A program made the position numbers and the translations under genes. Shown piece by piece: positions 23,619 through 35,546 of a stretch of 64,000 nt of DNA (the first letter of the stretch is position 1; each line of letters starts with the position of its first letter). The notes beneath the pieces are model-generated. The model was not told the DNA's origin and did no database searches. It saw only the letters and a list, made by a program, of their open reading frames with translations. The stretch lies in the NCBI GenBank assembly GCA_015852425.1, contig JAAAIG010000010.1:1-64000 (forward strand), in the 5' to 3' direction. Source of the DNA: Gryganskiella cystojenkinii (taxonomy: Eukaryota; Mortierellomycota; Mortierellomycetes; Mortierellales; Mortierellaceae).

Positions 23619-25901
23619 ATGTCTACAAGTACCAGTGTTACAATTCGAATCGAAGGGGGAAAGACTCAGCTTGTCAAGGCAAAATCATCCGCAACTCTTC
23701 TTCAGATCCTGAAGACGGTTTGTGAAAAACACAAGATCCCTAATCCAAAATTACACGGCTTTAAGTGCGTTCCCGTTTTCTTTTTTGCGTATTTTTTTGG
23801 TTGTGCTTGAGTTCATCTCTCAACGGACTTTTTGCTTCTGTTAACCTTGAGTGCATCAATATCTATTTTTTTTTTTTTTTTTTTTTTGTGTGCTTCTATT
23901 TTTTTTTTTTTTTTTTTTTTTTTTGATTGCCCAATTTTCGTATTCCCGTCTTGTCTTTCCTTCCGAAAAAAACAGAAGCGAAAACTTCTTTCTGGATCTG
24001 TCCCTGTCTCTGCACCAGGCCAACCTTGTATCAGGTGCCAAGCTGGACCTTGTCAGATTACCCGAGAGTGCAGTAGAATCATCAGGTAAAACTGCTTGGG
24101 CAATTCATCTTCTTTTGTTTGGAAATCGGGAACCCCCGTGTCCCGATTTCGAAGGCAACAACCACTGATGTACACATGCACCTGCATACTCACCCTCTCT
24201 TTGTTTCTCTCTCCCCTCATTGTCTCTTGCTTAATCTTTCTCGCGTCTTGGCATCCATCTTGTTGTCCCTTTTGCATATCTTAGGTCACATTACAGTCAC
24301 ACTCCAGGTCGAGGACGGTACTGCAGTACCTTATACTCAATCCTTTGTCTCGTCCACCTCTCTCTGGCAGATCCTCTTGACCTTTGAAGAAGTCTCGTCT
24401 GGGTAAGTGGGTCTGCTCAAAGTCAATAAAATTGGATGCCTCAGTTCTTCTGTTTAACCATACGTATTCCTAATTGCAGTACTTTTCTTCCCCTACCTTC
24501 TCAGATCACTTAATCTTACGAAACGAACCGGTTCTCCACACGCGACCGTCGGTACAATCCTCCGACGACTACCCAAGCGCAATCATGTCCCAGCTAGAGT
24601 CTATGTGCAGCCCGTCATGATTCTGCTGCAACGAGAGGTAACGACCTTCTTTTTGAAACGCTATCTATACCATGCTATCGCTCAATGTGTGCCTGAATTA
24701 CTCAGTCGACCAGTCGCTGAACCTTTTTTTCCCGCGTTAGTTTACAACCATGCCAGTTCTTCAGTCGACATCTCTAAAAGATGTGGGTATCAACTCTGGC
24801 AACGTCAACGTCCGAGTGTCCATGCGCCACACCGATATCAAAGTCGAAGGTCCCAGCGATTCCCCTGCACGAAGAAAGAGTTCCAGGAAATTGCTCCATA
24901 AAAACAACAACTTGACAGGTCTGGATACTCCGCCAGCCATGGGGGACACAGCATCATCAACAGCAGCACTAGCGGAAAAGTCAACAACTACAACCTTTCT
25001 TATCCCAGAAATTACTGGCCGTGCCGGCGCCGTGGATTCCAAATCCCGTGAAGGGCACCTTGTAGGGCCCGGTAACGGAGGTGGGTCTAACAATGGAGGC
25101 TCAGACGGTGATGGTCAAAGACAGACTCCCTCTCAGGATATCAACTCTGCTATGGTCGAGGCTAACCAGGAGATTCGACAACTACGTGAACAACAAACCC
25201 AAGAAGCCCTGACAGACAGAGTGAAACGTCTCTCCAAATCTTCAGATGGCACCTCAGACAAGGATCGGTTTGTTCGAGGTATGACCTTATCTTTTATACC
25301 CGAACCGGTTGACGAAGAAGGTGCTGCGATGACCGAGGTCGATCCAGCACCGCTGATAACCGGATCGCCAACAACGATGATAATGCCCTTAATGCCCACC
25401 ACCGCGTCGACCACGCCAATACCCACAACTGCAACTAGTTCACCAGCAACGACAACTATTATGTCGTCTTCCACACAACCACCATCACCACCACCGCAAC
25501 CGGTACAAAGCCACAGTGATCTTGTCCGGCAGATCGCTCACAGAGTCAGTCAACAACTACGCGAGGCTCAACAGCGAGGCGAGCCAACACTGAATTACCA
25601 TTCCTTGATCGCCAAGGAGATTGTACGGGGTCAGAGAGAGGGTGTTTTGCCTGTTTCACCCGTGGACAGTCGCAAGAACTCTGTTCACGCTAACGACAGC
25701 GAGGCTGGCCAGCCTCTGACCACTGGTCAGGAACTCAAGAGCCCTCCTGATTCCAGTCCTTCATCCGATGGAAAGATGTCTTTCCTTGAGCGTGCTCGAA
25801 GTGGGAAAGCTCTTCCAAAGTGGATGCGATCTCTTTCGAGAAAAGGATCCTCGTCCCCTTCGTCCAAAAAAGAAGTTATGTCGGCTTCTCCTCTTGAATA
25901 G
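23619..25901 (+). CDS. TUG/UBX4-like ubiquitin-fold protein lacking a UBX domain
   Basis: Exons 23619-23764, 23976-24085, 24285-24402, 24505-24637 and 24741-25901 join in frame to 555 aa. The first 110 residues match the N-terminal ubiquitin-like domain of human TUG/ASPSCR1 (IEGGKTQLVKAKSSATLLQ, KLHGFK, LDLSLSLHQANLVSGAKLDL). Residues about 80-200 match the next conserved part (VTLQVEDGTAVPYTQSF, LWQILLTFEE, VYVQPVMILLQRE, STSLKDVGINSG). TUG and yeast UBX4 bind the AAA ATPase Cdc48/p97 and act in membrane-protein trafficking. The remaining 300 residues are Ser/Thr/Pro-rich with helical stretches (LREQQTQEAL, IAHRVSQQLREAQQRGE) and a basic end. No UBX domain is visible, which is odd because UBX is the p97-binding module of the family. 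It may be a true short form, or a last exon may have been missed, although the stop is in frame. Confidence 0.8.
23866..23924 (+). repeat. Two poly-T tracts in intron 1
   Basis: Runs of about 22 T (23866-23887) and 26 T (23899-23924) lie in the first intron of the TUG-like gene. They extend its polypyrimidine region and are likely length-variable. Confidence 0.85.
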
Positions 25902-26150
25902 ATACATCTAAATAAACAACTTTAATTTTTTTAGCGTATTTTTATTCCAACGATTTAACACTCCACGTGATCAAGTGACTGCTGTTCGTTGTTTTCATTT
26001 CTTTTTTCTTTTTTTTATGAGTGCTCCTTTGCTGAAGGTCACTCTACGTTTGGTCGTTTGCATTGCATTTGCATTGACAGTTGAGCTTTATTTCCATTTC
26101 ATTTCCTTCCTTCATACCCCCTCATTCCACTCGACCAACGAAACACAAAC

Positions 26151-27694
26151 ATGAAGTCCGAGCCTTTGTTCGACAAGGCTGATGCCGGAACACCAGGCGC
26201 GGCCGAGAAAAAACCAAAAGTCAAGAAACCGAAAGTACCTAAACCACCTGTCGATCCCAACGGTATGGCGCTCTCCCTTCACTCACTCTCTCTCTCTCTC
26301 TCTCTCCTTTAATCCCCTGTCATGAGCCATCAACTCTGAGCCCTGTCGATCCCACAGAAACAATTACTAACATTCTTAGTTGCAATTTTTTACCGTAGAA
26401 CACATCACGCAAAGAGCATTTATCGGAGGACTCGCTCAGGATGTAACCCCAACAGACGTGGAAGGACGCTTTAAATCTTTCGGCAAACTGAAGGACGTGT
26501 ATTTGGCGAAGGACGTGGATGGAAGCTGTCGAGGCTTTGGATATGTTACCCTGGATACCACTAGAAAGGACTGGTCCAAATGTGTTGCCCTATTCAACGG
26601 CGCCAAATGGAAGGGACATGTCCTCAAGATCGAGGAAGCGAACAAAGATTGGCAGACAAAGTATGTGACGCATTTCCTGTCCTTTTTTTCTTTGATTTTA
26701 CTATACTACCGTACCACCTACAGACAACAGTGGATCAGCATGATTTATGACTTTGTCAACTAAAACATTGTTCCTTCATTGTTTCCTTTTGTGTAGACGC
26801 CAGGAGGATCTGGAGAAGCAAGCCAAGCTGGAAAAGAAGGAAAAGGACGCGCGGTTGAAAAAATTCAAACGACTACCTGCAAAACATGCCGAGGACATGT
26901 CGTTGATCACGGACAAGAACATGGAGGGCAAGCGTGGCTGGAAACGAGGTCGTTTCGGTCGCCCCGTGATCTCGATGAAACTCGACAAGATGAGCTTTGA
27001 CCCATCCCATTACAAGAACAATGTCGAGAAACTTTTCAACCTCCAGGCCAAACCTTTACCACTGAATCAGCTGATCTATCAGATTGACGAGAACGAGCCC
27101 GTTCCCAAGGGGAAACATCTTTCGAGCGAGGTTGCCCTTGCACCGTTTTTGGCCAAGGCCGCTGCCAAATTTACTCCTGCCACAGCAACATCACTACCAT
27201 TATCAGATACCAAGAAACAGAAACCAGAGTCCAAGGAACCAATCAAGTCAACAACAAAGTCAAAGGAGTCTTCATCATCATCACTGGAGGAAGGTGTCGT
27301 CACGGATGATCGGGCTATGATGGCGTCCGTCTTGGCTGGTTTAGACATGAGCCCCCGAGCCATGTCCCTCGACGGTTCCGATTTCGAGAATGACGACGAC
27401 GACAACGACTTTGGTGGCTATGGCGAAGATTTCGGAGCCGGTGCACCCTTGAAAGATACCACAGCTGATGATATGTTTGGCGATCTCGATTTGGCGCCTG
27501 TACCGAAGTCCAAGCGAGATTCTCGACCCGAAGATCTGTTTGGTGATGATGATGAGGAGGACGAGAATCCATCCAATCGACCGTCGCTTGATTTCCTCGA
27601 GGATGAGGACGATGACGACGAAGAGGACGAGGAAGAGGAAGAGGAAGAGGAAGAGGAGGAGGAAGAAGAGTATGAAGAGGATCAAGACGAGCAC

Positions 27695-27726
<32 letters not shown>

Positions 27727-29687
27727 GGATGATGATGAGGATATGGACGAAGAGACGATACACGCCATCGCTCAACTCCAAGGATCCAAATCAACGAGCG
27801 GCGGAGGCTTATTTGATTCTGAAGACGATGAGACTCCAGCACCGCCCAAGGATGCGGCTACCAAGTACGCCGAGGAATCAAATGCCGCACGACTCAAAGC
27901 TCAAGAGGCCCGTGAAGCTGAACTGGAGTCTCAGCGCGAAAAACAACAACAACTAATTGCTTCCAGGTTAGCCAACTTGGATTCTCGGGACAAGAAGGAA
28001 GGACATGTCGTGTTTGAGGATTCGGATGATTACGATTCAGAAGACTATGAAAAGATGGAGGCCGATCACCATAAAAAGTTGGCCAAGATGAACAAGCCTG
28101 CCAAGAGTATATTCGATTCCGATTCTGGCTCCGATGAAGAAGAGGAGCAGGAATCCAAGACGAAGACCAAAAAAGGTGCCAAGGAAATGTTTGCCTCGGA
28201 TGATGAAGAAAGCGAGGAGAACCTCGGCAAGTTTGGCGATTCAAGTAAGCAATGGCTCTGTACTTTGTACTTCGTAAATGCTATACGGCCTTTTGCTCCA
28301 TCTGAATATTGATGCTCAACGTCATTTTCTCCCGCATAATAGATCTCATCAAGGAACAATTCGAAGGTCCCGGTGGTAAAGCTCTTTTCCAAATGCAAAC
28401 CCGCATCGGTACCAGTGATTCACGTTTCCAACTCACAAAGGACTTTTTGGACGATCGGATCCGAGCCGAGGATGATCAGGACTTTGTCGCACATCAAGAT
28501 CGTCTCCGCGACGACGAGTTGGCAGCAGGGGGAGAGGGTGCCTCAGACATTGTCCTTGACGAGGATCGTCAAGCGGAATCGAACGTCTCTGCGGAAAAGA
28601 TGCAAGCCATGAGTGTCCTCCGGGCTATGTTTGGCGAGTCTGCGGTCAGGAGCAAAAAGAAGGAAGAAGACACGGCTCGCAAGGCCATGGGTGGTCTTGG
28701 GTTCACGACTGGATTAACAGTTCGGTACGACCCAGATGCCGCACCTCCCCCACCAGCACCTTCAACGACAAAGACCTCAGAAAAGACCTCTGCCTTCGAC
28801 TCGGATTCAGAATCCGAGACAGAGTTAAAACCATCAAGCAAGTCCAAAGTCATAGAAGACAGTGAATCCGAGGCAGAGACGAAGGATGACGAGGATCAAG
28901 AGATGGAAGACGTCGAGATGACTGGATCTCGATCTGGGGAACCCGCTAAGCTTGCAAAGAAGTCTGTTGGATTCTCGTTCGCTTTCGATGCCGAGGCCCT
29001 GGACAAAGACAATGACGACAGCGCTGCATCGAAATCTGATGCAGTCGTCAAGGACTTGGACACCTCGACGAAATTCCAGGTTGCGACGGACCTCAAGTCT
29101 CTTTTTGCCCCTTCCGCTGCTGGATCCTTCAAGATGTTTGGTGGTGACGATGATGAAGATCTCGAGGATGATGAGAACAAAGACGACAGGGCTGTTGAAG
29201 ATGACGATGAAGATCGTGAGGATCGTTCACAAGAACAAGAAGAGTCCATTTTGACCTCTTACAGTGAAGGATCCAGGACCATCTTTGGAAGCACCGCTGA
29301 ACGTCAACCACTCTCCCATTCTGGATCCATGTTCTTTTTCCATTTCAAGAACCCCTCGCTCCTCAAGCGGTCGAATTTCAAAACGACCAACAAGGTCTTT
29401 ATGAGGACAGACACTATGTAAGTGACGATTTGACTCCCTTTAACCCTTTTAGAATTTGCTTGACTTGACGTGTCAAAGCAATCGGTGTTCTAACCCAGTC
29501 CTCAATCAAATCTTTTGCGAATCAATCCTTTCTTAGGGACGAGGTCACTGCCCATTGGGAAAAGACCAGACATACCATGACCCAAGAATTCAAGCGCAAG
29601 CACAAGTCCGCGTCTAGGAACAAGGCCAGGGCCACCAAGCGGTTCAAATCCAATCAGCAGGGAGGCGATGGTGGCCATGGAGGTTAA
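26151..29687 (+). CDS. NOP8: Nop8/NOL8-like RRM protein, 60S ribosome biogenesis
   Basis: Five exons (26151-26262, 26399-26660, 26797-28244, 28343-29417, 29537-29687) join to 1,015 aa. After a Lys/Pro-rich N-terminus, an RRM spans residues about 40-125, with RNP-2 FIGGLAQDV and RNP-1 CRGFGYVTL, followed by WKGHVLKIEEANKDW. This last motif is characteristic of NOL8/Nop8, a nucleolar protein needed for early 60S subunit assembly. A conserved basic block follows (FKRLPAKHAEDM, GWKRGRFGRPV). The middle holds very acidic tracts (long Glu/Asp runs encoded around 27590-27750), consistent with a nucleolar protein. The C-terminal block with NLIKEQFEGPGGKALFQMQ and a basic tail RKHKSASRNKARATKRFK also fit NOL8. 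A generic acidic RRM protein is the only alternative I considered. Confidence 0.85.
26287..26306 (+). repeat. (CT)n microsatellite
   Basis: About ten CT units lie in the first intron of the NOL8-like gene. Confidence 0.9.
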
Positions 29688-29842
29688 ATCGCTGGTCGCT
29701 ACCTCCAAAATACTGAATAATAATAAAAAAAACTCCACTCAATGCAATACTTTCATTAGCTGCACGGTTTCCTTATTATTGTGTTAATGGTGCAATGGTG
29801 TCTCTTGACGGACAAGTTTTTTTTGGGACGGAATGCTCCTAT

Positions 29843-32673
29843 CTACTGCCGGTAATACGCCGCATCACCATCACCATCAATGTCTAGTAGTACGCGTAGT
29901 ATTAAGAAAGGTCGGCAATGGAAAATGAGTTGTCAGCGAACAGCAATGAATAGAAGCTCGAAAATCAAACACAAAAGACATGTAATCTCAGCTTACCGAT
30001 AAAGTCAGTGTCCAGAGAATCAGAACCATGGCCTGAGTACGCAGACGATTTCTTGTGTCTATGAGCAACCGAGTGTAGGGGTTGAGATGATGATGTTGAC
30101 GATGACATTGATGACGATGATGAAGAGTGGGTCAAACCACCACTGCTGCCACCACCACCCAGAACAGAGCCACGTCGTTCGCGATCACCATCGACACTGC
30201 CCCCCTCTTCTTCGTATTCATCACTACTGGCGCCATCTCGACTTCCAATAGCCTTCAAGCTGTCATAAAACGATAAGACTTGCCCATTTTTGCTTGATGA
30301 TCCAGATCCTGGTGGACGCTTAGAGGAACTGATGCCTCCCGAAGCAGCAGCAGCAGCGGCGGCCGCAGCGGCCCTCTTGGGGTTGGAACTGGACAGCTTT
30401 AGAGGTGCATTGTTTCCACCGCCACCGCTTCCGTTCTGGAGACTTCGACCATTGGCCAGCAGCAAGTTGTCGTCCAAGTATCCTAATGAGATTTCACCAA
30501 CAGGGGTTGATCCTGAAGAAGGTGTGTGAAGTCCAAGTCCTTTAAGCTTTATAGAACTGCTTCCTTTGGAGGCTATAACAGGAGTACAATGTCAGCATAA
30601 ACACCTTTTTTTTTTCTCGGAATATCTGATTGTTTCAATTGGGAACAGAGGAGGGCGAAAAATACCTTTTGCAAGCAAAGATGACTGAAGAGTTTCGTCC
30701 GAATATAAACATGATGTTTCATGTTAGTAAAAGAGTTCAACACCATTGTCGTCCATCAGATTTGCAGGGCTCGGTCTAACCTTTTGGTTTTTCGTTCCAT
30801 AGTCAGCTTGTTCGCCTAACGAGAAATCAAAAAATCGGGTTAGATTCATTAACGAAGGCGGTAGGCATAGTCGATAGAACTTTCGTTTCCAATTCGTACC
30901 TTTCTGCTTTTTCACCTTGGTGGAGCCCGAAGTAGATGACTACTCAAGCAATGTTTCGCGTTGATTAGTAAAGCACGCTAAGATCCACGACGACGAACCA
31001 AAGCCTTTTTTTTAGTCCAAAACATTTTTACCTTCGTTGAGGGCGGAGTGCTGTAGTCGGCTCCTCCATTTGATCCGCTTGCTCCATTGCCGTTTGAGAA
31101 AGATCCATTAGTCCCGGAATTCTTTTTTCCTGTTGATGAGATGTGTGATAAAAAAAAAGGAGAGTTGGTTTGCAGTTCGACAGAGGTCAAGCACGAGCTT
31201 ATTTTTTTGGTGGCGCCTTACTCTTCTTCTCGATGAGGTCTTTATCAGAGTCGCTAGCCTCACGATCGTCAGAGTAGCTCACAGGAGTGAACGGGGAACC
31301 AGATCCAGCCCTTTCACCGGCACCCATCCTAGATTATAGAAGTGTAAGAGCGTCACTCTGAGTCAGTACGTGAAAGCCATAGAAAGAACGACCTGCACTA
31401 AATTTGGTGGCAAAATGATCAAATAAACAGGGAAAAAAATGCTGACCTTCGACTAGCGTTGCGACTAGAGGTCCTTCCTGACAAGCCCAAACACTTCTCC
31501 AGGTGGGGGGCATATCTCTGCGCTGGGAACGATCGTTGACAATGCACACAGTCGTATGTCTGCGAGTTATTGGTCTGTGGGTTCTGCCCGAAAATGTCCA
31601 GACCAGCTCGTACAACTATGTCGTCCATGAGAGAAATAAAGTTATGAGAGTTCAAGCTAGTAGAAAAAACACACGCACCTACGGAGGAATCGTTCCTCTA
31701 GACACATCATTGTCGACAGGTTTTAGGGATATGAGTCCGTGGCTTACTATAGTTTCGACACCTAAACATGTAGAAAAGCAGTGTCAGCAACAAGCTCTGC
31801 TGGTTTGACGCTCGCCTTTCCGTATGATATCCGATTATTCCACTTGCGAGCGCTATGATGCGCGTAGATAAGATTCTCTCCGATATCCGGATATTTTCTT
31901 TGTCTCGTAATTGCCTACCTCGTTTTGCAGATTGGGCATATTGAGCGCATGTTCTTGACGTCCCTGTGTGCCTCTGTGACCACGTCCAAGATCAGGTCGT
32001 CCATAAGCTCTCCAAGAATTTCAAAAGACTATTTTTCGCATAATCCACAACATCAAAACAAGCAGAGTTAATTTCAGATCATTTTTTGCCATTGCCGGGA
32101 GACAGATATGTTGTGTAAGAAAAGAGGCACTGAATAACGGGAACGCTTTAAATAAACCATTTACCAAACTGGCCAAGGATGGGGAACCAATATCGGATGC
32201 ATCTCTGACATTGATTGACTTGTCCATGGCGCGTTTTGTGTGCTTGAGGACTTCCAGCTGTGAGGCTTGCTCCTTGTGGATCTTTGCAAACAGTCTATGT
32301 GTTTTGTTGTTGTTGTTGTTGACGTTCCGCGTCATCAAGGATATTTGAAAATAGACAGATGTTATTTTGAAGATCTAAGAATTGACAATCAAGAGCAGAG
32401 CTTCGATCTGCCATCGAATTGGATATCGAATTGGATATTGAGCATACAGGTGTCCTCTAAAGGATCAAAAGGCCCGAAAAAACAAAAGAAAGAGAGTTTC
32501 TTTGCAGCATGGGCCACCCAATCCATCCAAAAGCAAAAAACCGAACACACAGCCACGGAACACAAAAAAAAAGGAGAGGACCAAAAAGGGGGAAAACAAA
32601 TAGAAAAAAAAACTTACGCTTCCATGTCTGTGCTAGACATTGTGCTTCCTGTTCTTGATAGGGGAGAAGACAT
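29843..32673 (-). CDS. SGF11: SAGA deubiquitination-module subunit Sgf11, expanded
   Basis: Read on the minus strand, about eleven short exons give a protein of roughly 500 aa. A helical segment ELMDDLILDVVTEAHRDVK matches the Sgf11 N-terminal helix that contacts Ubp8/Sus1. The zinc finger YDCVHCQRSFPAQRYAPHLEKC (31530-31600 region, CxxC...HxxxC), followed by LGLSGRTSSRNASRR, matches Sgf11/ATXN7L3, where it binds the nucleosome acidic patch. The rest is Ser/Gly-rich, with a 10-Ala run, and ends DTDFIDIDGDGDAAYYRQ at a stop at 29843-29845. In yeast Sgf11 is only 99 aa, so this form carries a long disordered tail. A CPIC pair (in RSICPICKTR) before the finger is extra. The start is either the ATG at 32673 or the one at 32640. 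Some small exon borders in the tail are less certain. Confidence 0.82.
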
Positions 32674-33331
32674 GATGGGTCGCCAGGGAATGAGAGTGTC
32701 GGAAGAGAGGTAAGAAGGAGCTGAAATTGCAGTTTGAAAGAAGATTGCGAGAGTAGGGTAGCGATGAACCAAAGACAGGGAGTGTCGTGTGGGTCCGTTG
32801 TGTGAGTGTGGAGAGGGAAAGAGGGAATGTTGCAGAGCAAAAGAAAGGAATGCCAAAATGGTCGAAATGCTGTTTTGTCGAGGAGTGGCCAGGCCTTTGT
32901 TTGTGTCTAAGGAGGGTAAATAAATAATTTTATTTTACATAGGGCGTACTTAAGTCTCTTGCAAGCTAAATTTTTTTGGCACACTCTTCATTCATAGCCG
33001 TTGGACTAGTAACCGTCATCAGGGTTGACAACGTTACTCATGTCGGGAGACTGTACTTTCAAGGAATGAATCAGATTGATGGTCCAGTCTTTTTCAATGT
33101 CTAGTTGTTAATAATGGTACAAACCACATTGGTGGCAAACGAGTAAGTGGTGGGTCACAAAGGAGCGGCACAGCGCCAAGTTTATTAGGGACGGCTCTCG
33201 CTCTCGCTCTCTTTCCTCACCATTGCCAGCACAGCTGAAAAGGTCACGAGTCAGAGAGTTACGAAAACGCCAATAAGTCCAAGAGTATGATGCATGTGCA
33301 CAGAACGCTTCCTCTTTCCATGGTCATTGAC
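32674..33331. other. Promoter region of Sgf11 and 3' end of the next gene
   Basis: About 660 bases between the Sgf11 start and the stop of the minus-strand binding-protein-like gene. It contains a short CGCTCT repeat near 33197-33213 and AT-rich 3' sequence. Nothing else is supported. Confidence 0.5.
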
Positions 33332-35546
33332 TTAAAGAGTGAAGGCAATGGCCAAGAGACCGAGAACGGCGGTGACGGCACCAGCCATGGTCTTGGTCGC
33401 ACCGCTGTTGGGACCGACCTTCATGGTCTTGCAGTTCAAGGCAAGGTCAGGAACGGGCTTGCTCGAGTCAGTCGCGGTACAGTTGGCACTGGTCAACAAT
33501 CTCGAGGTCTCACTCTTGGCAATGTTACGGATCCAATTGTAAGTAGTACCGGCAGGCAAAACTTCGGGGTGAACAGCACGGATGATATCCTGAAGGACAG
33601 CATCGTCCATGGCAACCGCAGCAGCGAACCAGTCACGACCGTTGTTGGGGTTCACGAGACCATCCTCACGGAAGATAGCCTTGTTCTGAACAAATTTCAA
33701 GGTCGAGTTGGCAGCGAGTCCATAGTTGGTGAAGAAAGCAGCAAGGTTGTCACCAGTGAATGTCTCGTCGATAAGGATATCGACATCCTTGATCGCATCC
33801 AAGAGAGCAGCCGAAGTGTTGAATTTGTTGACGCCGGTTCCGTTAAAGAACGTGGCACCGGCATCGGTCGTTAAGGCCTGCTTGTAAGGAGCAGTGACAG
33901 TAGTGGAGAACTGCCAATAGGCTGTGTTGTTGCCGTAGGGGGCAACGTACGAGGTCCAGGCAACGAGGGGCTTGGTGCTCTGAGCGGTCGCAGCAGTCTT
34001 GAAGCAGTTGTAGTTGTTGTTGATCGAGGCGGTCAAGTTCTGGGCGAACTCCTCCAAGTTGAAGAAGGTCGAATAGAACTCGAGCCACTCAGCACGCTGT
34101 GTGGTTTTTGAGATGTAGAGAGGAAGGGGTTAGCGCTTTTGTTGTTTTTGTTCGTTTTGTAGTCTCCTTGTCCGTTGCGCCATGGACACCATCTTTTTTT
34201 TAACGGTCTGTTTGCATGTTCGTTTCCATCTTGCAAAGGAAAGTCAGTATGCTCTCGAGTTTTGCCTTCCTTTTTTTCTGTTTACACTTGCTGTTGCACC
34301 TTGGGGGATTTGGTTTGAATGCATGCCGACTGGCTAGGCTCTCGGTCTGCTCATAAGAGGTTACGTCTCCAGCGTTTGTATGTCTCACCCGCCCACACTC
34401 CAAAAAGTGTCCAAAAGGACATCACATATCCTTCTCGAACAAGTTCTCGCGCATCTCGTCAGCAACGTCCAGAGCAAAAACAGTAGTGAAAAAACCAACA
34501 AAAAACGTACGTTCAATGGGCCAGGGTCGTTAACCTCAGAGGTGATCACGGTCTTGTTAGCGGTCGCCGGGTCAGACGAAAAGCTGGAAAAGATCAGATC
34601 CACAGACTGCAATTGAGTCGCACGAAGTGTCAGGTTCGTGTCCTCGAGGCCAATAATCTCACCCCCCTCCAAACCGTGTTGGACGCAGGGAGAGCTCACC
34701 AACCCCTCAGTGTCGACAGCCTTGATCGCCTTGCGCTCTCCGAGCATCTCGAGGTAAGAAACAGCGGTCGTCGCCAACGAAGCCACGTTCTTGACGGGGA
34801 CATTGAAAAAGACGGTCGTGTTGCTGAACAAAGAGGCTGCGGGTGGAGTGGTACCGCACTGGGTGAGAACAAAGGTATTGTTCGTGAAGCTGTTAGTAAC
34901 AACCTTGTAGTTGTTCTTGTAGGTGACACTGAAAAGGGTAGCATTGTCGACTAATCAGTTAGTGAAAAAGGAGGGGTAATACGATAGACAGTATAGAGTC
35001 AGTTCATCAAAATCGAATCCTTTAANNNNNNNNNNNNNNNNNNNNNNNNNNNNNNNNNNNNNNNNNNNNNNNNNNNNNNNNNNNNNNNNNNNNNNNNNNN
35101 NNNNNNNNNNNNNNNNNNNNNNNCAAAAAAAAAAAAGGCCAACTAGGTCTAGATTCATCAACTGTGGCGAATAAAGTAGATTCAATGGCCAAAATAAACA
35201 ACCATACACCTCTAGAGTAGACCCTGAACTCTTTCATTTTTCAATATCTCCTTTCGCCTCTTGGACCGAAGCAGCAACAGAGCTTACCATGGGTCTGGCT
35301 GGCGCTGGGGAAGTAGTTGTATGTGGGGTCGAACTTGATCGCGCAGCCATTCGCATCGAGGGGACCTTGGCCGGCCTGCGCGGCGACGGGCATCACCAAG
35401 AAGGGGACGAGGAGCAAGAAGGCGCAGATCGAGTGAGCGTAGTACTTGCTGAAGACGCTCTGCCCGTAGAAGGACACGGGTTGTGTCCAACGAGGGACCT
35501 TTCCACCCTGGTTAGAAGGAGGAATGGGGATGCTTTGAACGGCCAT
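33332..35546 (-). CDS. Periplasmic-binding-protein-like surface protein, probably GPI-anchored
   Basis: Exons on the minus strand, 35546-35288, 34950-34511 and 34096-33332, join in frame to 487 aa. A hydrophobic segment at residues about 40-60 (AFLLLVPFLVMPVAAQA) is a likely signal or anchor. The mature part carries features of the TroA/BtuF helical-backbone binding proteins of bacterial metal or cobalamin ABC transporters: LFSVTYKNNYKVVT, FVLTQCGTTPP, then RAEWLEFYSTFFNLEEFA and a DILIDETF stretch. Many N-glycosylation sites (NTS, NGT, NNT) and a C-terminal small-residue site plus hydrophobic tail (SGATKTMAGAVTAVLGLL) indicate a GPI-anchored cell-surface protein. The ligand is unknown; metal or corrinoid binding is inference from the fold family. 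An assembly gap lies in intron 1, so an extra exon there cannot be ruled out. Confidence 0.72.
35026..35123. other. Assembly gap (98 N)
   Basis: A run of 98 N lies in intron 1 of the binding-protein-like gene, next to a poly-A tract. The flanking exons join in phase without it. Confidence 0.98.

Noticed and set aside
27315..27842. Arg/His/Leu-rich minus-strand frames
   Set aside because: Antisense of the acidic repeat region of the NOL8-like gene.
33287..33874. Plus-strand frame of 195 codons
   Set aside because: Antisense of exon 3 of the binding-protein-like gene, whose exons join in phase.
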